A model generated the notes under the pieces. That model did not search any database, had not been told where the DNA came from, and was given only the letters and a program-made list of their open reading frames with translations. A DNA stretch of 64,000 bases. It comes from Streptomyces sp. HB132. GTDB taxonomy: Bacteria; Actinomycetota; Actinomycetes; Streptomycetales; Streptomycetaceae. Location of the stretch: the NCBI RefSeq assembly GCF_016909575.1, contig NZ_JAFBGA010000011.1, positions 1-64,000 of the forward strand. The letters are read 5' to 3'. Positions within the stretch are counted from its first letter, which is position 1; every line of letters begins with the position of its first letter. Of this stretch, positions 23,987-32,611 are shown one piece after another. The translations under genes were made by a program, and so were the position numbers.

Positions 23987-25003
23987 GTGACTGCTGCCGA
24001 CACCAAGGCCGCCGGTCCACCGGTCCCCGTACCGCGTGTCCCGGAGAAGACCGGGGCCTCGCCGTCCGAGCGGGAAGCCGGCGGGCCGAGCCCGAAGAAG
24101 CGGCGGAAGAAGGGTGAACTCCTTCCCTACTTCCTGATCCTGCCGGCGATCCTGGCCATCGCCGCCGTGTACGTCTACCCGCTGGTCAAGACCGTGATCA
24201 TGTCCTTCCAGGACCTGGGACGGGCGGCCCTCTGGGGCAACGGCGAGACCCCCTGGGTCGGCTTCGAGCAGTTCACCAACATCCTCGGCGACCCGGAGTT
24301 CTGGGCGGTCGTCGGCAGGACCGTCGTCTTCATGACCGTCTGCGTCGTGCTGACCATGGGCATCGGCCTGCTGATCGCCCTGATGATGCTGAAGGTCTCC
24401 ACCTGGGTGCGACTCGTCCTCACGGTCGCCCTGATCGCCGCGTGGTCCATGCCGCTCATGGTCGCCGCCTCGGTCTTCCGCTGGCTCTCGGACTCCGACT
24501 ACGGCCTGATCAACACCCTGCTCGCCGACCTCACCGGCGACGAGGACCGGTGGCTCGGCCACAACTGGTTCCTCGACCCGTGGCAGGGCTTCGGCATCAT
24601 CACGCTCCTGGTCGTCTGGGGAGCCATCCCGTTCGTCGTGATCACGATGTACGCGGCCCTCACCCAGGTCCCCAAGGAACTGGAGGAGGCGGCCTCCCTC
24701 GACGGGGCCACCGCGTTCGGCGTCTACCGCTTCGTGACCTGGCCGGTCATCAAGCCGGTCTTCACCATGGTCGCCACGCTGTCGGTCATCTGGGACTTCA
24801 ACGTGTTCGGCCAGATCTGGCTGCTGCGCGGCAACAAGCCCGAACCCGACTACGAGACCCTCGGCCTCTACTCGTTCTCCAAGGCGTTCGAGTCCACCTC
24901 CTTCAGCCAGGGCAGCGCGATCGCACTGATCACCGTCCTGATGCTCTCCGCCGTCGCCGTGTACTACCTGCGCCAGCTGATCAAGACGGGAGAGGTCGAA
25001 TGA
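23987..25003 (+). CDS. dasB: Chitobiose ABC transporter permease DasB
   Basis: A 338-residue CUT1 permease with six membrane helices after a hydrophilic N-terminus of about 40 residues. The EAA loop that docks the ATPase reads ELEEAASLDGATAFGVYRFVTWPVI. GTG 23987 is preceded by GGAAGG at 8 nt. dasC starts inside its stop (ATGA). Works with DasA, DasC and an ATPase encoded elsewhere (MsiK in other streptomycetes). Confidence 0.92.
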   Translation: MTAADTKAAGPPVPVPRVPEKTGASPSEREAGGPSPKKRRKKGELLPYFLILPAILAIAAVYVYPLVKTVIMSFQDLGRAALWGNGETPWVGFEQFTNILGDPEFWAVVGRTVVFMTVCVVLTMGIGLLIALMMLKVSTWVRLVLTVALIAAWSMPLMVAASVFRWLSDSDYGLINTLLADLTGDEDRWLGHNWFLDPWQGFGIITLLVVWGAIPFVVITMYAALTQVPKELEEAASLDGATAFGVYRFVTWPVIKPVFTMVATLSVIWDFNVFGQIWLLRGNKPEPDYETLGLYSFSKAFESTSFSQGSAIALITVLMLSAVAVYYLRQLIKTGEVE

Positions 25004-25872
25004 GCGCCTCCACGCCCACGAACGCGCCGGCCCAGGTCCTGAGGCCCGACCGCAAGAGGAACCGTCTCGGCTACAACATCCTGGCGCTGGTCACGGCCGG
25101 GCTCATGGCCTTCCCGGTCTACTGGCTGATCGTCAGCTCGCTGCGCCCCAACCACGAGATCCGGTCCTACGACCAGACCCTGTGGCCGTCCTCCTTCACC
25201 TTCGACAACTTCGCGCGCGCGGTGAAGCAGGACAACTTCGCCACGGCGATCCAGTCGAGCCTCATCGTGTCGGTCACCGCGGTGGTCGGCGGCATGATCA
25301 TCGCGACGCTCGCCGCGCTCGCCATCGGTCGCTTCCGCTTCTTCGGGCGGAAGGCGCTGATGATGATCATGATCCTGGTCCAGATGCTGCCGCCGACCGC
25401 GATGCTGATCCCGATCTACCTCCAGCTCAACGCCCTGGGCGGCATCGACGAGTACTGGGGTCTCATCGTCGTCTACCTGGTGTCCACACTGCCGTTCGCG
25501 ACCATCATGATCCGCGGGTTCGTGATCAACATCCCCGTGGAGCTGGAGGAGTCCGCGATGGTGGACGGCTGTACGCGCATGGGGGCCTTCCGCCGGGTCA
25601 TCTTCCCGCTGCTCGCCCCGGGTCTCGCGGCCGCGTCCATCTTCGCCCTGGTGAACGCGTGGAACGAGTACCTCTTCGCGTACATCCTGATCAACGACAA
25701 CTCCAAGTACACGCTCAACGTGTGGCTGATGACCTTCACGACGGAACGCGGTACGGACTACGGCGCGCTGATGGCCGCCTCCACGCTCATCTCCATCCCG
25801 GTCGTCATCTTCTTCATGATCATTCAGGGGAAGATGGCCACGGGGCTCACCTCCGGCGCCGTGAAGGGATAA
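25000..25872 (+). CDS. dasC: Chitobiose ABC transporter permease DasC
   Basis: A 290-residue second CUT1 permease with six membrane helices and the EAA motif ELEESAMVDGCTRMGAFRRV. It forms the heterodimeric channel with DasB. ATGA overlap with dasB. The next gene starts 9 bp later, so the glycosidase is in the same operon. Confidence 0.92.
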   Translation: MSASTPTNAPAQVLRPDRKRNRLGYNILALVTAGLMAFPVYWLIVSSLRPNHEIRSYDQTLWPSSFTFDNFARAVKQDNFATAIQSSLIVSVTAVVGGMIIATLAALAIGRFRFFGRKALMMIMILVQMLPPTAMLIPIYLQLNALGGIDEYWGLIVVYLVSTLPFATIMIRGFVINIPVELEESAMVDGCTRMGAFRRVIFPLLAPGLAAASIFALVNAWNEYLFAYILINDNSKYTLNVWLMTFTTERGTDYGALMAASTLISIPVVIFFMIIQGKMATGLTSGAVKG

Positions 25873-25881
25873 CGCAGCCCC

Positions 25882-27405
25882 ATGACCACCCTCGTATCCA
25901 CCACGGACACCGTCACCCGCGACGCGCTCGCCGTCCTCCAGCCGGGTTTCACCGGCACGAGCGCCCCGGACTGGCTCCTGCGCAGGGTCGGCGAAGGCCT
26001 GGCCTCCGTCGGACTGTTCGGCCGCAACATCCACTCGCCCGAGCAGCTCGCCGAACTCACCGCCCGGCTGCGGGCCGAACGGGACGACGTACTCGTCGCG
26101 ATCGACGAGGAGGGGGGCGACGTCACCAGGCTCGAGGTCCGCAACGGCTCGTCCTTCCCCGGCAACTTCGCCCTCGGTGCCGTCGACGACGTGGACCTGA
26201 CCAGGGCCGTCGCCCGGGAGCTCGGCCGCCGGCTCGCCGAGTGCGGGGTCAACCTCAACTGGGCCCCGTCCGCGGACGTCAACTCGAACCCGGACAACCC
26301 GGTCATCGGCGTACGCTCGTTCGGCGCCGAGACCGGGCTCGTCGCCCGTCACACCGCCGCCTACGTCGAGGGCCTCCAGGCCGCCGGTGTCGCCGCCTGC
26401 ACCAAGCACTTCCCCGGTCACGGCGACACGGCGGTGGACTCCCACCACTCGCTGCCCCGCATCGATGTGGACCTCGACACCCTGCACGCCCGTGAGCTGG
26501 TGCCTTTCCGCGCGGCCATCGCAGCGGGTTCCAAATCGGTGATGAGCGCCCATATCCTGCTTCCCGCACTCGACCCGACGCGGCCGGCGACCCTGAGCCC
26601 GCAGATCCTCACCGGTCTGCTGCGCGGTGAACTGGGCTACGACGGGTTGATCGTCACCGACGGCATGGAGATGGACGCCATCGCCGGCACGTACGGCATC
26701 GAGCGCGGATCGGTGCTCGCCATCGCCGCGGGCGCCGACGCCATCTGTGTCGGCGGCGGCCTGGCCGACGAGGGCACCGTGCTGCGCTTGCGCGACGCGC
26801 TGGTGACGGCGGTGCGCGGCGGTGAACTGCCCGAGGAGCGGCTGGCCGACGCGGCCGCACGTGTACGGGCCCTCGCGTCCTGGACGCGGAGGGTCAGGGG
26901 GGCTGCCTCGGAGCCGGGCGCGGACATGCAGGAGGGGACCGCGCCCGGCGCCGGAGCCGGCGTCGGGCTGGTCGCGGCCCGCCGGGCCGTGACGGTGACG
27001 GGCACCGCCGAGCCGCTGCGGGAGCCCGCGTACGTCGCCGCGTTCACCCCGGTCGCCAACATCGCGGTCGGCGACGAGACGCCGTGGGGCGTGGCCGCCG
27101 AGCTGGCCCGGACGCTGCCGGGCACGGAGACGGGCACCTACGGCAGCGGGAGCGCGTCACCGGCCGCCGAGGTCCTGAGGGCGGCGGGGGAGCGGCGCAT
27201 CGTCGCCGTCGTCCGCGACGTCCACCGGCACGCGTGGATGAGCGCGGCGCTGGACGCCCTGGTGGCCGCTCGTCCCGGCACGGTCGTGGTCGAGATGGGC
27301 CTGCCCGTGGCGCCGCCCCGGGGCGCGCTGCACATCGCCACGCACGGCGCGGCACGGGTGTGCGGGATCGCGGCCGCGGAGGCCATCACGGGCGCGGCCC
27401 GCTGA
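25882..27405 (+). CDS. dasD: Glycoside hydrolase family 3 beta-N-acetylhexosaminidase
   Basis: A 507-residue GH3 enzyme without signal peptide, so it acts on imported chitobiose in the cytoplasm. The NagZ-type signature KHFPGHGDTAVDSHH is at 175-189, with the Asp/His catalytic dyad in the D186-S187-H188 loop, and the nucleophile is D260 in VTDGMEMDA. The C-terminal 170 residues form a second alpha/beta domain. Placement 9 bp after dasC makes it the hydrolase of the das uptake operon, releasing GlcNAc. NagZ-like activity on muropeptides is an alternative. Confidence 0.88.
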   Translation: MTTLVSTTDTVTRDALAVLQPGFTGTSAPDWLLRRVGEGLASVGLFGRNIHSPEQLAELTARLRAERDDVLVAIDEEGGDVTRLEVRNGSSFPGNFALGAVDDVDLTRAVARELGRRLAECGVNLNWAPSADVNSNPDNPVIGVRSFGAETGLVARHTAAYVEGLQAAGVAACTKHFPGHGDTAVDSHHSLPRIDVDLDTLHARELVPFRAAIAAGSKSVMSAHILLPALDPTRPATLSPQILTGLLRGELGYDGLIVTDGMEMDAIAGTYGIERGSVLAIAAGADAICVGGGLADEGTVLRLRDALVTAVRGGELPEERLADAAARVRALASWTRRVRGAASEPGADMQEGTAPGAGAGVGLVAARRAVTVTGTAEPLREPAYVAAFTPVANIAVGDETPWGVAAELARTLPGTETGTYGSGSASPAAEVLRAAGERRIVAVVRDVHRHAWMSAALDALVAARPGTVVVEMGLPVAPPRGALHIATHGAARVCGIAAAEAITGAAR

Positions 27406-27424
27406 GACGTGCGGCGACGCGTGA

Positions 27425-27455
27425 GGGCCGGGTCACCGTGCGGGTGACCCGGCCC
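27425..27455. terminator. Bidirectional terminator between dasD and nagB
   Basis: 13-bp perfect stem (27425-27437 with 27443-27455) between the two convergent genes. Confidence 0.8.
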
Positions 27456-27472
27456 CCACGCGTCCGGGGCTC

Positions 27473-28258
27473 CTACAGGCCCTGCCACTGCGGCTTCGCC
27501 GCGTACGTCGCGCGGAAGTAGTCCGCCAGCTTCAGCTTCGACGCCGCCGCCTCGTCGACCACCACCGTCGCGTGCGGGTGCATTTGCAGCGCCGACGCGG
27601 GCACGACCGAGGCGACGGGGCCCTCGACGGTCAGCGCCACCGCGTCGGCCTTGCCCGCGCCGGTGGCCAGCAGAACAGGGTGGCGGGACTCCAGGATCGT
27701 GCCGATGCCCTGGGTGATGACGTGGTGCGGCACCTGCTCGATGTCGTCGTCGAAGAAGCGCGCGTTGTCGATCCGCGTCTGCTCGGTCAGCGTCTTGATG
27801 CGGGTACGGGAGGCGAGCGAGGAGCACGGCTCGTTGAAGCCGATGTGTCCGTCGGTGCCGATGCCGAGCAACTGGAGGTCGACGCCGCCCGCCTCGGCGA
27901 GCGCCTTGTCGTAGGCGTCGCAGGCCGCCTGCACGTCCGTGGCGCTGCCGTCCGGGCCCATGAAGGACTTCTCGGACAGACCGAGCGGCTCGATGACCTC
28001 GCGCAGCACGACCGAGCGGTACGACTCGGGGTGGCCGGCGGGCAGCCCGACGTACTCGTCGAGCTGGCAGATGCGGGCACGCGCCGCGTCCACGGCGCCG
28101 GAGCGGACCTTGGCCGTCAGTGCCTGGTAGATGGGCAGCGGGGTCGAGCCGGTGGCAACGCCGAGCAGGGCGTCGGGCTTGCGGCTCAGCAGGGCGGCGA
28201 TGGCCTCCGCGATGAGTTCGCCGCCTGCCGTGGCGTCCGGGACGATGACAACTTCCAC
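27473..28258 (-). CDS. nagB: Glucosamine-6-phosphate deaminase
   Basis: A 261-residue enzyme converting glucosamine-6-phosphate to fructose-6-phosphate and ammonia. Family motifs visible are ATGSTPLPIYQAL, QLDEYVGL, the active-site LLGIGTDGHIGFNEP and VTQGIGTIL. It removes the metabolite that de-represses DasR, closing the feedback loop. The start is GTG 28258 (MEVVIVPDA...). A DasR box lies 32-47 bp upstream. Convergent with dasD. Confidence 0.95.
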   Translation of the reverse strand: MEVVIVPDATAGGELIAEAIAALLSRKPDALLGVATGSTPLPIYQALTAKVRSGAVDAARARICQLDEYVGLPAGHPESYRSVVLREVIEPLGLSEKSFMGPDGSATDVQAACDAYDKALAEAGGVDLQLLGIGTDGHIGFNEPCSSLASRTRIKTLTEQTRIDNARFFDDDIEQVPHHVITQGIGTILESRHPVLLATGAGKADAVALTVEGPVASVVPASALQMHPHATVVVDEAAASKLKLADYFRATYAAKPQWQGL

Positions 28259-28289
28259 GCTGTGCCTGCCGATCTGGAGAGTGGCGTCA

Positions 28290-28305
28290 TGTGGTATAGA
28301 CCAAT
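28290..28305. promoter_or_regulatory. DasR operator (dre) of nagB
   Basis: TGTGGTATAGACCAAT matches the dre consensus at 12 of 16 positions with a strong TATAGACCA half. Centred about 40 bp upstream of nagB. Confidence 0.88.
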
Positions 28306-28640
28306 CTTGGACCCCAATCTAGCAGAACGGCGCGGCACGGAGGTGAACCGTCCACGTGTGCGCCACCGCTTGTCGCCCTGTCGGCGGACGGTCCCGTCCG
28401 CGAGGTGAAAGCCCCCGGAAACACCCGCGGGCCGCGGCGCCGGGACGGGACCCTCAGCCCGTCCGGCACCGCAGCCCGGAGCTACCTGGCCGGCGGTGTG
28501 CGGTGCCTCCGGCCACTGGAGGCACCGGCGCAGTCAGGGCAGAGAGCGCCGGATACCTCGGTCCGCCCTCCTGTGCGGGGAGAGCGGAGGTCTGTCGCGC
28601 AGGGGAGGCATCCTGCCTGTCATGCCCCTACGTGGTGCAT
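28306..28640. other. Intergenic stretch between nagB and the sensor kinase
   Basis: About 335 bp with no credible open frame. It separates two DasR-like boxes and presumably contains the nagB promoter. I see no RNA gene or strong hairpin in it. Confidence 0.5.
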
Positions 28641-28656
28641 TGTGGACTAGACCAAT
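28641..28656. promoter_or_regulatory. Second candidate dre, upstream of the sensor kinase
   Basis: TGTGGACTAGACCAAT matches the DasR consensus at 12 of 16 positions, including CTAGACCA. It is 120 bp upstream of the kinase start and 383 bp from nagB, so its target is uncertain. Confidence 0.65.
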
Positions 28657-28775
28657 AGCCGATGTCTATCCATCGGCGCGGACATTCTCCGGTCCGGATC
28701 CTTCCCTCACAGTGTCACGCATCCGCGGGCCGATCGGTTCGGAACCTCTTCGCCTCCACGGGTACGCTCGCACCT

Positions 28776-30251
28776 GTGCCCTCCATGAACGACCTCGTCC
28801 GCCAGCACACAGCCCTGAGTGACACCGACCTCGAGTGGCTCCACCTGCTGGTCTCGGAGTGGCAGCTGCTCTCCGACCTGTCCTTCGCCGACCTCGTCCT
28901 GTGGGTACCCACCCGCGACGGGACCCGTTACGTGTCCGTGGCCCAGATGCGGCCGAACACCGGCCCCACGTCCTACCAGGACGACATGGTCGGCCACCTC
29001 GTGCCCCGCGGCCGCCGGCCGCTGCTGGACGCCGCCCTGGACGAGGGCCGCATCGTGCGTGAAGGCGATCCGGAGTGGCGGGAGGAAGTGCCCGTCAGGG
29101 TCGAGTCGATCCCCGTACGGAGGGAGGGCCGGATCCTCGGCGTCATCGCCCGGAACACGAACCTCCTCACCGTGCGGACGCCGTCCCGGCTGGAGCTCAC
29201 CTACCTCCAGTCCGCCTCCGACCTCGCCCAGATGATCGCCGCCGGATCCTTTCCCTTCCCCGGCCAGCAGGTCGACATGGACGCGTCGCCGCGCGTCGGT
29301 GACGGGCTGATCCGGCTGGACGCCGACGGCGTCGTGCAGTACGCGAGCCCCAACGGCCTCTCCGCCTACCACCGGCTCGGCCTGGCCTCGGACCTCGTCG
29401 GCCACAACCTCGGCGAGACCACCGCGGAACTCGCGCCGTCACGCGGGCCGGTGGACGAGGCCCTGGTCAAGGTGGCGAGCGGCTACGCGCCCCGGGAGTT
29501 CGAGGTCGAGGGCGCGGGCGGGGTCATCCAGCTGCGTGCGATCCCGCTCAAGCCCAAGGGGGTGCGCATCGGTTCGCTGGTGCTGCTCCGTGACGTCACG
29601 GAACTCCGGCGCCGCGAGCGGGAATTGATCACGAAGGACGCCACCATCCGGGAGATCCATCACCGGGTCAAGAACAACCTCCAGACGGTGGCCGCACTGT
29701 TGCGGCTCCAGGCGCGCCGGATGGACTCGGAGCGTGGCCGTGAGGCGCTCAACGAGGCGGTGCGGCGCGTCGGTTCGATCGCCATCGTGCATGAGACGCT
29801 GTCCCAGAATCTGGACGAGCGCGTCGAGTTCGACGAGATCGCCGACCGGGTGATCGCGATGGTCGCCGAAATCTCGCCGGGCAAGGTGACCTGCCGCCGC
29901 ACGGGACGCTTCGGAATCCTCGACGCGGAGGTGGCCACCCCGCTCTCCATGGTGCTCACCGAGGTGTTGCAGAACGCACTGGAGCACGCGTTCACCGTGG
30001 CGGAACACGGCACGGTGGAGGTGTCCGCGGTGCGCGGCGGCTCTCCGGCCGAGGGCCGGCTGCTGATCACCGTGACGGACGACGGTCGTGGGCTGCCCGA
30101 GGGGTTCGACCCCCAGCGCGCGGGCAATCTTGGGCTGCAGATCGTGCGGACACTGGTCGAGGGCGAGTTGGGTGGAACGTTCGGCATGGTCCCGGCGCCG
30201 GTGCGCGGCACTCAGGTGGTGCTCGACATCCCGGTCCAGAACGACAAGTAG
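28776..30251 (+). CDS. pdtaS: PdtaS-like sensor histidine kinase (GAF-PAS-HisKA_2)
   Basis: A 491-residue soluble sensor kinase. A GAF domain (about 20-150) and a PAS domain (about 175-275) precede a HisKA_2 dimerisation helix whose phospho-acceptor lies in IREIHHRVKNNLQTV (His295/296) and an HATPase domain (about 390-490, DDGRGLPEGF). Family relatives phosphorylate ANTAR-type RNA-binding antiterminators such as PdtaR. No response regulator is adjacent, as in mycobacteria. TACGCT at 28763-28768 lies 7 nt before GTG 28776, so the message is probably leaderless. It converges with a whiB1-type gene, the same neighbour as in Mycobacterium. Confidence 0.88.
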   Translation: MPSMNDLVRQHTALSDTDLEWLHLLVSEWQLLSDLSFADLVLWVPTRDGTRYVSVAQMRPNTGPTSYQDDMVGHLVPRGRRPLLDAALDEGRIVREGDPEWREEVPVRVESIPVRREGRILGVIARNTNLLTVRTPSRLELTYLQSASDLAQMIAAGSFPFPGQQVDMDASPRVGDGLIRLDADGVVQYASPNGLSAYHRLGLASDLVGHNLGETTAELAPSRGPVDEALVKVASGYAPREFEVEGAGGVIQLRAIPLKPKGVRIGSLVLLRDVTELRRRERELITKDATIREIHHRVKNNLQTVAALLRLQARRMDSERGREALNEAVRRVGSIAIVHETLSQNLDERVEFDEIADRVIAMVAEISPGKVTCRRTGRFGILDAEVATPLSMVLTEVLQNALEHAFTVAEHGTVEVSAVRGGSPAEGRLLITVTDDGRGLPEGFDPQRAGNLGLQIVRTLVEGELGGTFGMVPAPVRGTQVVLDIPVQNDK

Positions 30252-30280
30252 CCGGACGGGACGGCGGTCGCCGCCACACA

Positions 30281-30320
30281 GCAGTGGGCCCGGACCGTGG
30301 TGACGGTCCGGGCCCACTGC
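30281..30320. terminator. Bidirectional terminator between pdtaS and wblE
   Basis: 17-bp perfect stem (30281-30297 with 30304-30320), loop TGGTGA, 30 bp past the kinase stop. Confidence 0.85.
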
Positions 30321-30437
30321 GTGGTGCTCACGATGCGATGCGCTTCGGGGGTACTGCGCGCTGCGACTCGAAGGCGGGGCTGTGCGTACGCTCTGTACGC
30401 GCCGCCTGGCTGAGGCTCGTCGTGCGGGGGGCGTCGG

Positions 30438-30695
30438 TCAGGCGCTGGCGTTACGCGCCCGGTTGCGAGCGGCGCGGCGCTTCATTGCGCGGCGCTCGTC
30501 CTCGCTGAGGCCACCCCAGACGCCGGAGTCCTGGCCGGACTCGAGCGCCCACTGCAGGCACTGCTCCATGACGGGGCAGCGACGGCAGACGGCCTTGGCT
30601 TCCTCGATCTGCAGCAGCGCAGGACCGGTGTTGCCGATGGGGAAGAACAGCTCCGGGTCTTCCTCACGACAAACGGCGTTGTGACGCCAGTCCAT
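30438..30695 (-). CDS. wblE: WhiB-family iron-sulfur regulator, WhiB1/WblE type
   Basis: An 85-residue protein with the four cluster ligands Cys9, Cys37, Cys40 and Cys46, the GVWGG turn (about 58-62) and a basic C-terminal DNA-binding tail (KRRAARNRAR). WhiB1-class proteins carry a NO-sensitive [4Fe-4S] cluster and bind the primary sigma factor. A strong AAGGAGAGG site precedes ATG 30695. The length and residue spacing fit WhiB1 rather than WhiB2, WhiB3 or WhiD. A long leader lies upstream. Confidence 0.93.
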   Translation of the reverse strand: MDWRHNAVCREEDPELFFPIGNTGPALLQIEEAKAVCRRCPVMEQCLQWALESGQDSGVWGGLSEDERRAMKRRAARNRARNASA

Positions 30696-31015
30696 GGCTG
30701 CTACCTCTCCTTGGTATTACATGCTGATGCTTGTGAATGTGAACGCTTTCACGAATCCCCCCGCGGACAAAGGTCCTACGCCCAGTTGAGCTGGATGTGG
30801 TCCTGTTGTGGTGAGGAGGGGTTCTGGCTCCCAGTGGAGGCCGATGTTGCGGGCCGTCCCGATCGCCAAGTAGAGATTCGCAAACCTCGGCGACGGATAC
30901 AACCCCTTCTGGAAAGTTTTTTTTGATTCCTCGGTGTCGACTAGGTCACAGCCGTACTTCTAAGGGGTGGGGGCCAGCCCAAACGTTCGAGTTAAAGGAC
31001 TTTGGCCGCTTCCAC
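30696..31015 (-). promoter_or_regulatory. 320-bp upstream region of wblE
   Basis: No credible gene lies here. The region is unusually AT-rich for this chromosome around 30905-30935 (an eight-T run on the plus strand at about 30917-30924) and should contain the wblE promoter plus a leader of perhaps 100-200 nt. I could not identify specific operators. Confidence 0.5.
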
Positions 31016-31984
31016 TCACACAATCACACGCAGTGCACGGCGTACGCCTGTGAACGTCACGCTCGTACGCAGTCCCAGGTGGTCGCCGTCCATCTGGAAG
31101 GGCAGTGGAGCCTTTGAATGCAAGGTGAAGTCGGTGAGGTCGTGCATGGAGACGGCGTGCTTACCGTGTGGGCCCTTCTCGGGGCTCGAAGTGAGCAGCT
31201 GAGTGGCGTACCGGGTCATGGCGGGGGTGGAGAGACGCCTCAGGCCGAGGATGTCCAGGGCGGTGTCGAAGGAGGCCTTCGGCGACGCGTATATCGGCCG
31301 GTTCCCCAGGTAGGTCCAGGGGGCGGTGTTGCAGATTATCGACAGCGCGAGGTCCGTGACCGGGTCCCGGCCGGGGACGTCGAGGGTGATCTGGCCGTCG
31401 CGCCGGTGCGGCTCCTCCACGAACTGCCGGAGCACCTGGCGCACGTACAGCGCATGCGTGGACCGCTTGCCCCGCTCGCGCTTCTGTTCGACCCGGCCGA
31501 TGACGCCCGCGTCGAAACCGAGTCCGGCGCAGAAGGTGAACCAGCGCCCCGGAACTGCCTCGTCGGCCGTGCCCGGGGTGCCGGCCGCCAGGCCGAGTCC
31601 CACCGTGCGCTCGCTGCGGTCGGCCAGGGCGTCCAGGATGGCGCCGGTCGCCTCGACGGCGTCGTTGGGGATGCCCAGGGCGCGGGCGAACACGTTGGTG
31701 GAACCGCCGGGCACCACGGCGAGGCTCGGCAGGTTCTCGGGGTCCGGTCCGTCGTGCAGCAGTCCGTTGACCACTTCGTTGACGGTGCCGTCGCCGCCGA
31801 GGGCGACCACCAGGTCCACGTCGTCGGAGTCGGCGGCCCGCCGCCCGAGGTCCCGGGCGTGGCCGCGGTACTCCGTGGTCACGGCCTCGATCTTCATCTC
31901 GCTCGCGAGGGCGTGGATCAGTACGTCACGGGTCCGCGCACTGGTAGTGGTGGCAGCTGGGTTGACCACGAGAAGTGCGCGCAT
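31016..31984 (-). CDS. Diacylglycerol/lipid kinase family protein
   Basis: A 322-residue member of the DAGK catalytic family. The nucleotide loop VALGGDGTVNEVVNGLL (about 61-77), the substrate-side motif VPGGSTNVFAR and the GLGFDAGVI segment are all present. It could phosphorylate diacylglycerol or a related lipid at the membrane surface. Exact substrate unknown. ATG 31984 lies 7 nt behind TACTCT, so it is probably leaderless. A longer frame to 32053 would overlap that promoter. Confidence 0.87.
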   Translation of the reverse strand: MRALLVVNPAATTTSARTRDVLIHALASEMKIEAVTTEYRGHARDLGRRAADSDDVDLVVALGGDGTVNEVVNGLLHDGPDPENLPSLAVVPGGSTNVFARALGIPNDAVEATGAILDALADRSERTVGLGLAAGTPGTADEAVPGRWFTFCAGLGFDAGVIGRVEQKRERGKRSTHALYVRQVLRQFVEEPHRRDGQITLDVPGRDPVTDLALSIICNTAPWTYLGNRPIYASPKASFDTALDILGLRRLSTPAMTRYATQLLTSSPEKGPHGKHAVSMHDLTDFTLHSKAPLPFQMDGDHLGLRTSVTFTGVRRALRVIV

Positions 31985-32133
31985 GTCCGCCAGAGTACCT
32001 ACCGCGCCGTACCGCCCGAAGTCGCGATCCGCCGGGTCCACGCCCGATGACACAGCGTGACCGGTCTTCCGGTGACGCGGGCGTCCCGGCCCCGGCTTCG
32101 CTTCCGGGGGTCCGGGATGCGAATCTGAAAGGC

Positions 32134-32583
32134 GTGAGCACTCAGCAGAGCACCCCCTCCCCGTCGCCCTCGGCCGGCCCGGAGAAGCCGGGCCGGATCG
32201 CCGCCCTGGCCGCAGTCAACGCGCTCGAAGGCGCGGCGCTCGTCATCGGCGGGATCTACATGCTGGCCGTCGGGCTCCTCGGGCGGCCCGACAGCATCCA
32301 GCAGGCCGAGATGGGCGGGCTCACGCTGGTGGCACTCGGCCTGATCCCGTTGTTCGCCGCACGTGGGCTGCTGCTGCGGCGCAGCTGGAGCCGAGGCCCA
32401 GCGCTCATCACCCAGCTCATGGCGCTGCCGGTGGCCTGGACGCTCCTGCGGTCCCAGGGCGCACTGATCCCCGCGGGCATCGTCCTCGCCGTGGTCGCCG
32501 TGACGGGGCTCGTCCTGGTGCTCAACCCCGCGACCACCGAGGCGCTGGGCATCCGGGGGTCGCGGACGACCCCCGACGCCTGA
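32134..32583 (+). CDS. Conserved membrane protein of unknown function
   Basis: A 149-residue protein with a Pro/Ser-rich N-terminus and four predicted membrane helices (roughly 22-48, 58-77, 88-105, 112-133). No named family recognised. It is divergent from the lipid kinase and converges on sigH with only 28 bp between stops. GTG 32134 sits after GAAAGG and close behind a GAATCT -10-like box. Confidence 0.65.
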   Translation: MSTQQSTPSPSPSAGPEKPGRIAALAAVNALEGAALVIGGIYMLAVGLLGRPDSIQQAEMGGLTLVALGLIPLFAARGLLLRRSWSRGPALITQLMALPVAWTLLRSQGALIPAGIVLAVVAVTGLVLVLNPATTEALGIRGSRTTPDA

Positions 32584-32611
32584 CCCGCCGCGGTCCCTGC
32601 CCCCTGGCCGG

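Noticed and set aside
30721..30800. 6C-type small RNA near the wblE leader
   Set aside because: A single CCCCCC tract is present. The motif needs two C6 hairpin loops.
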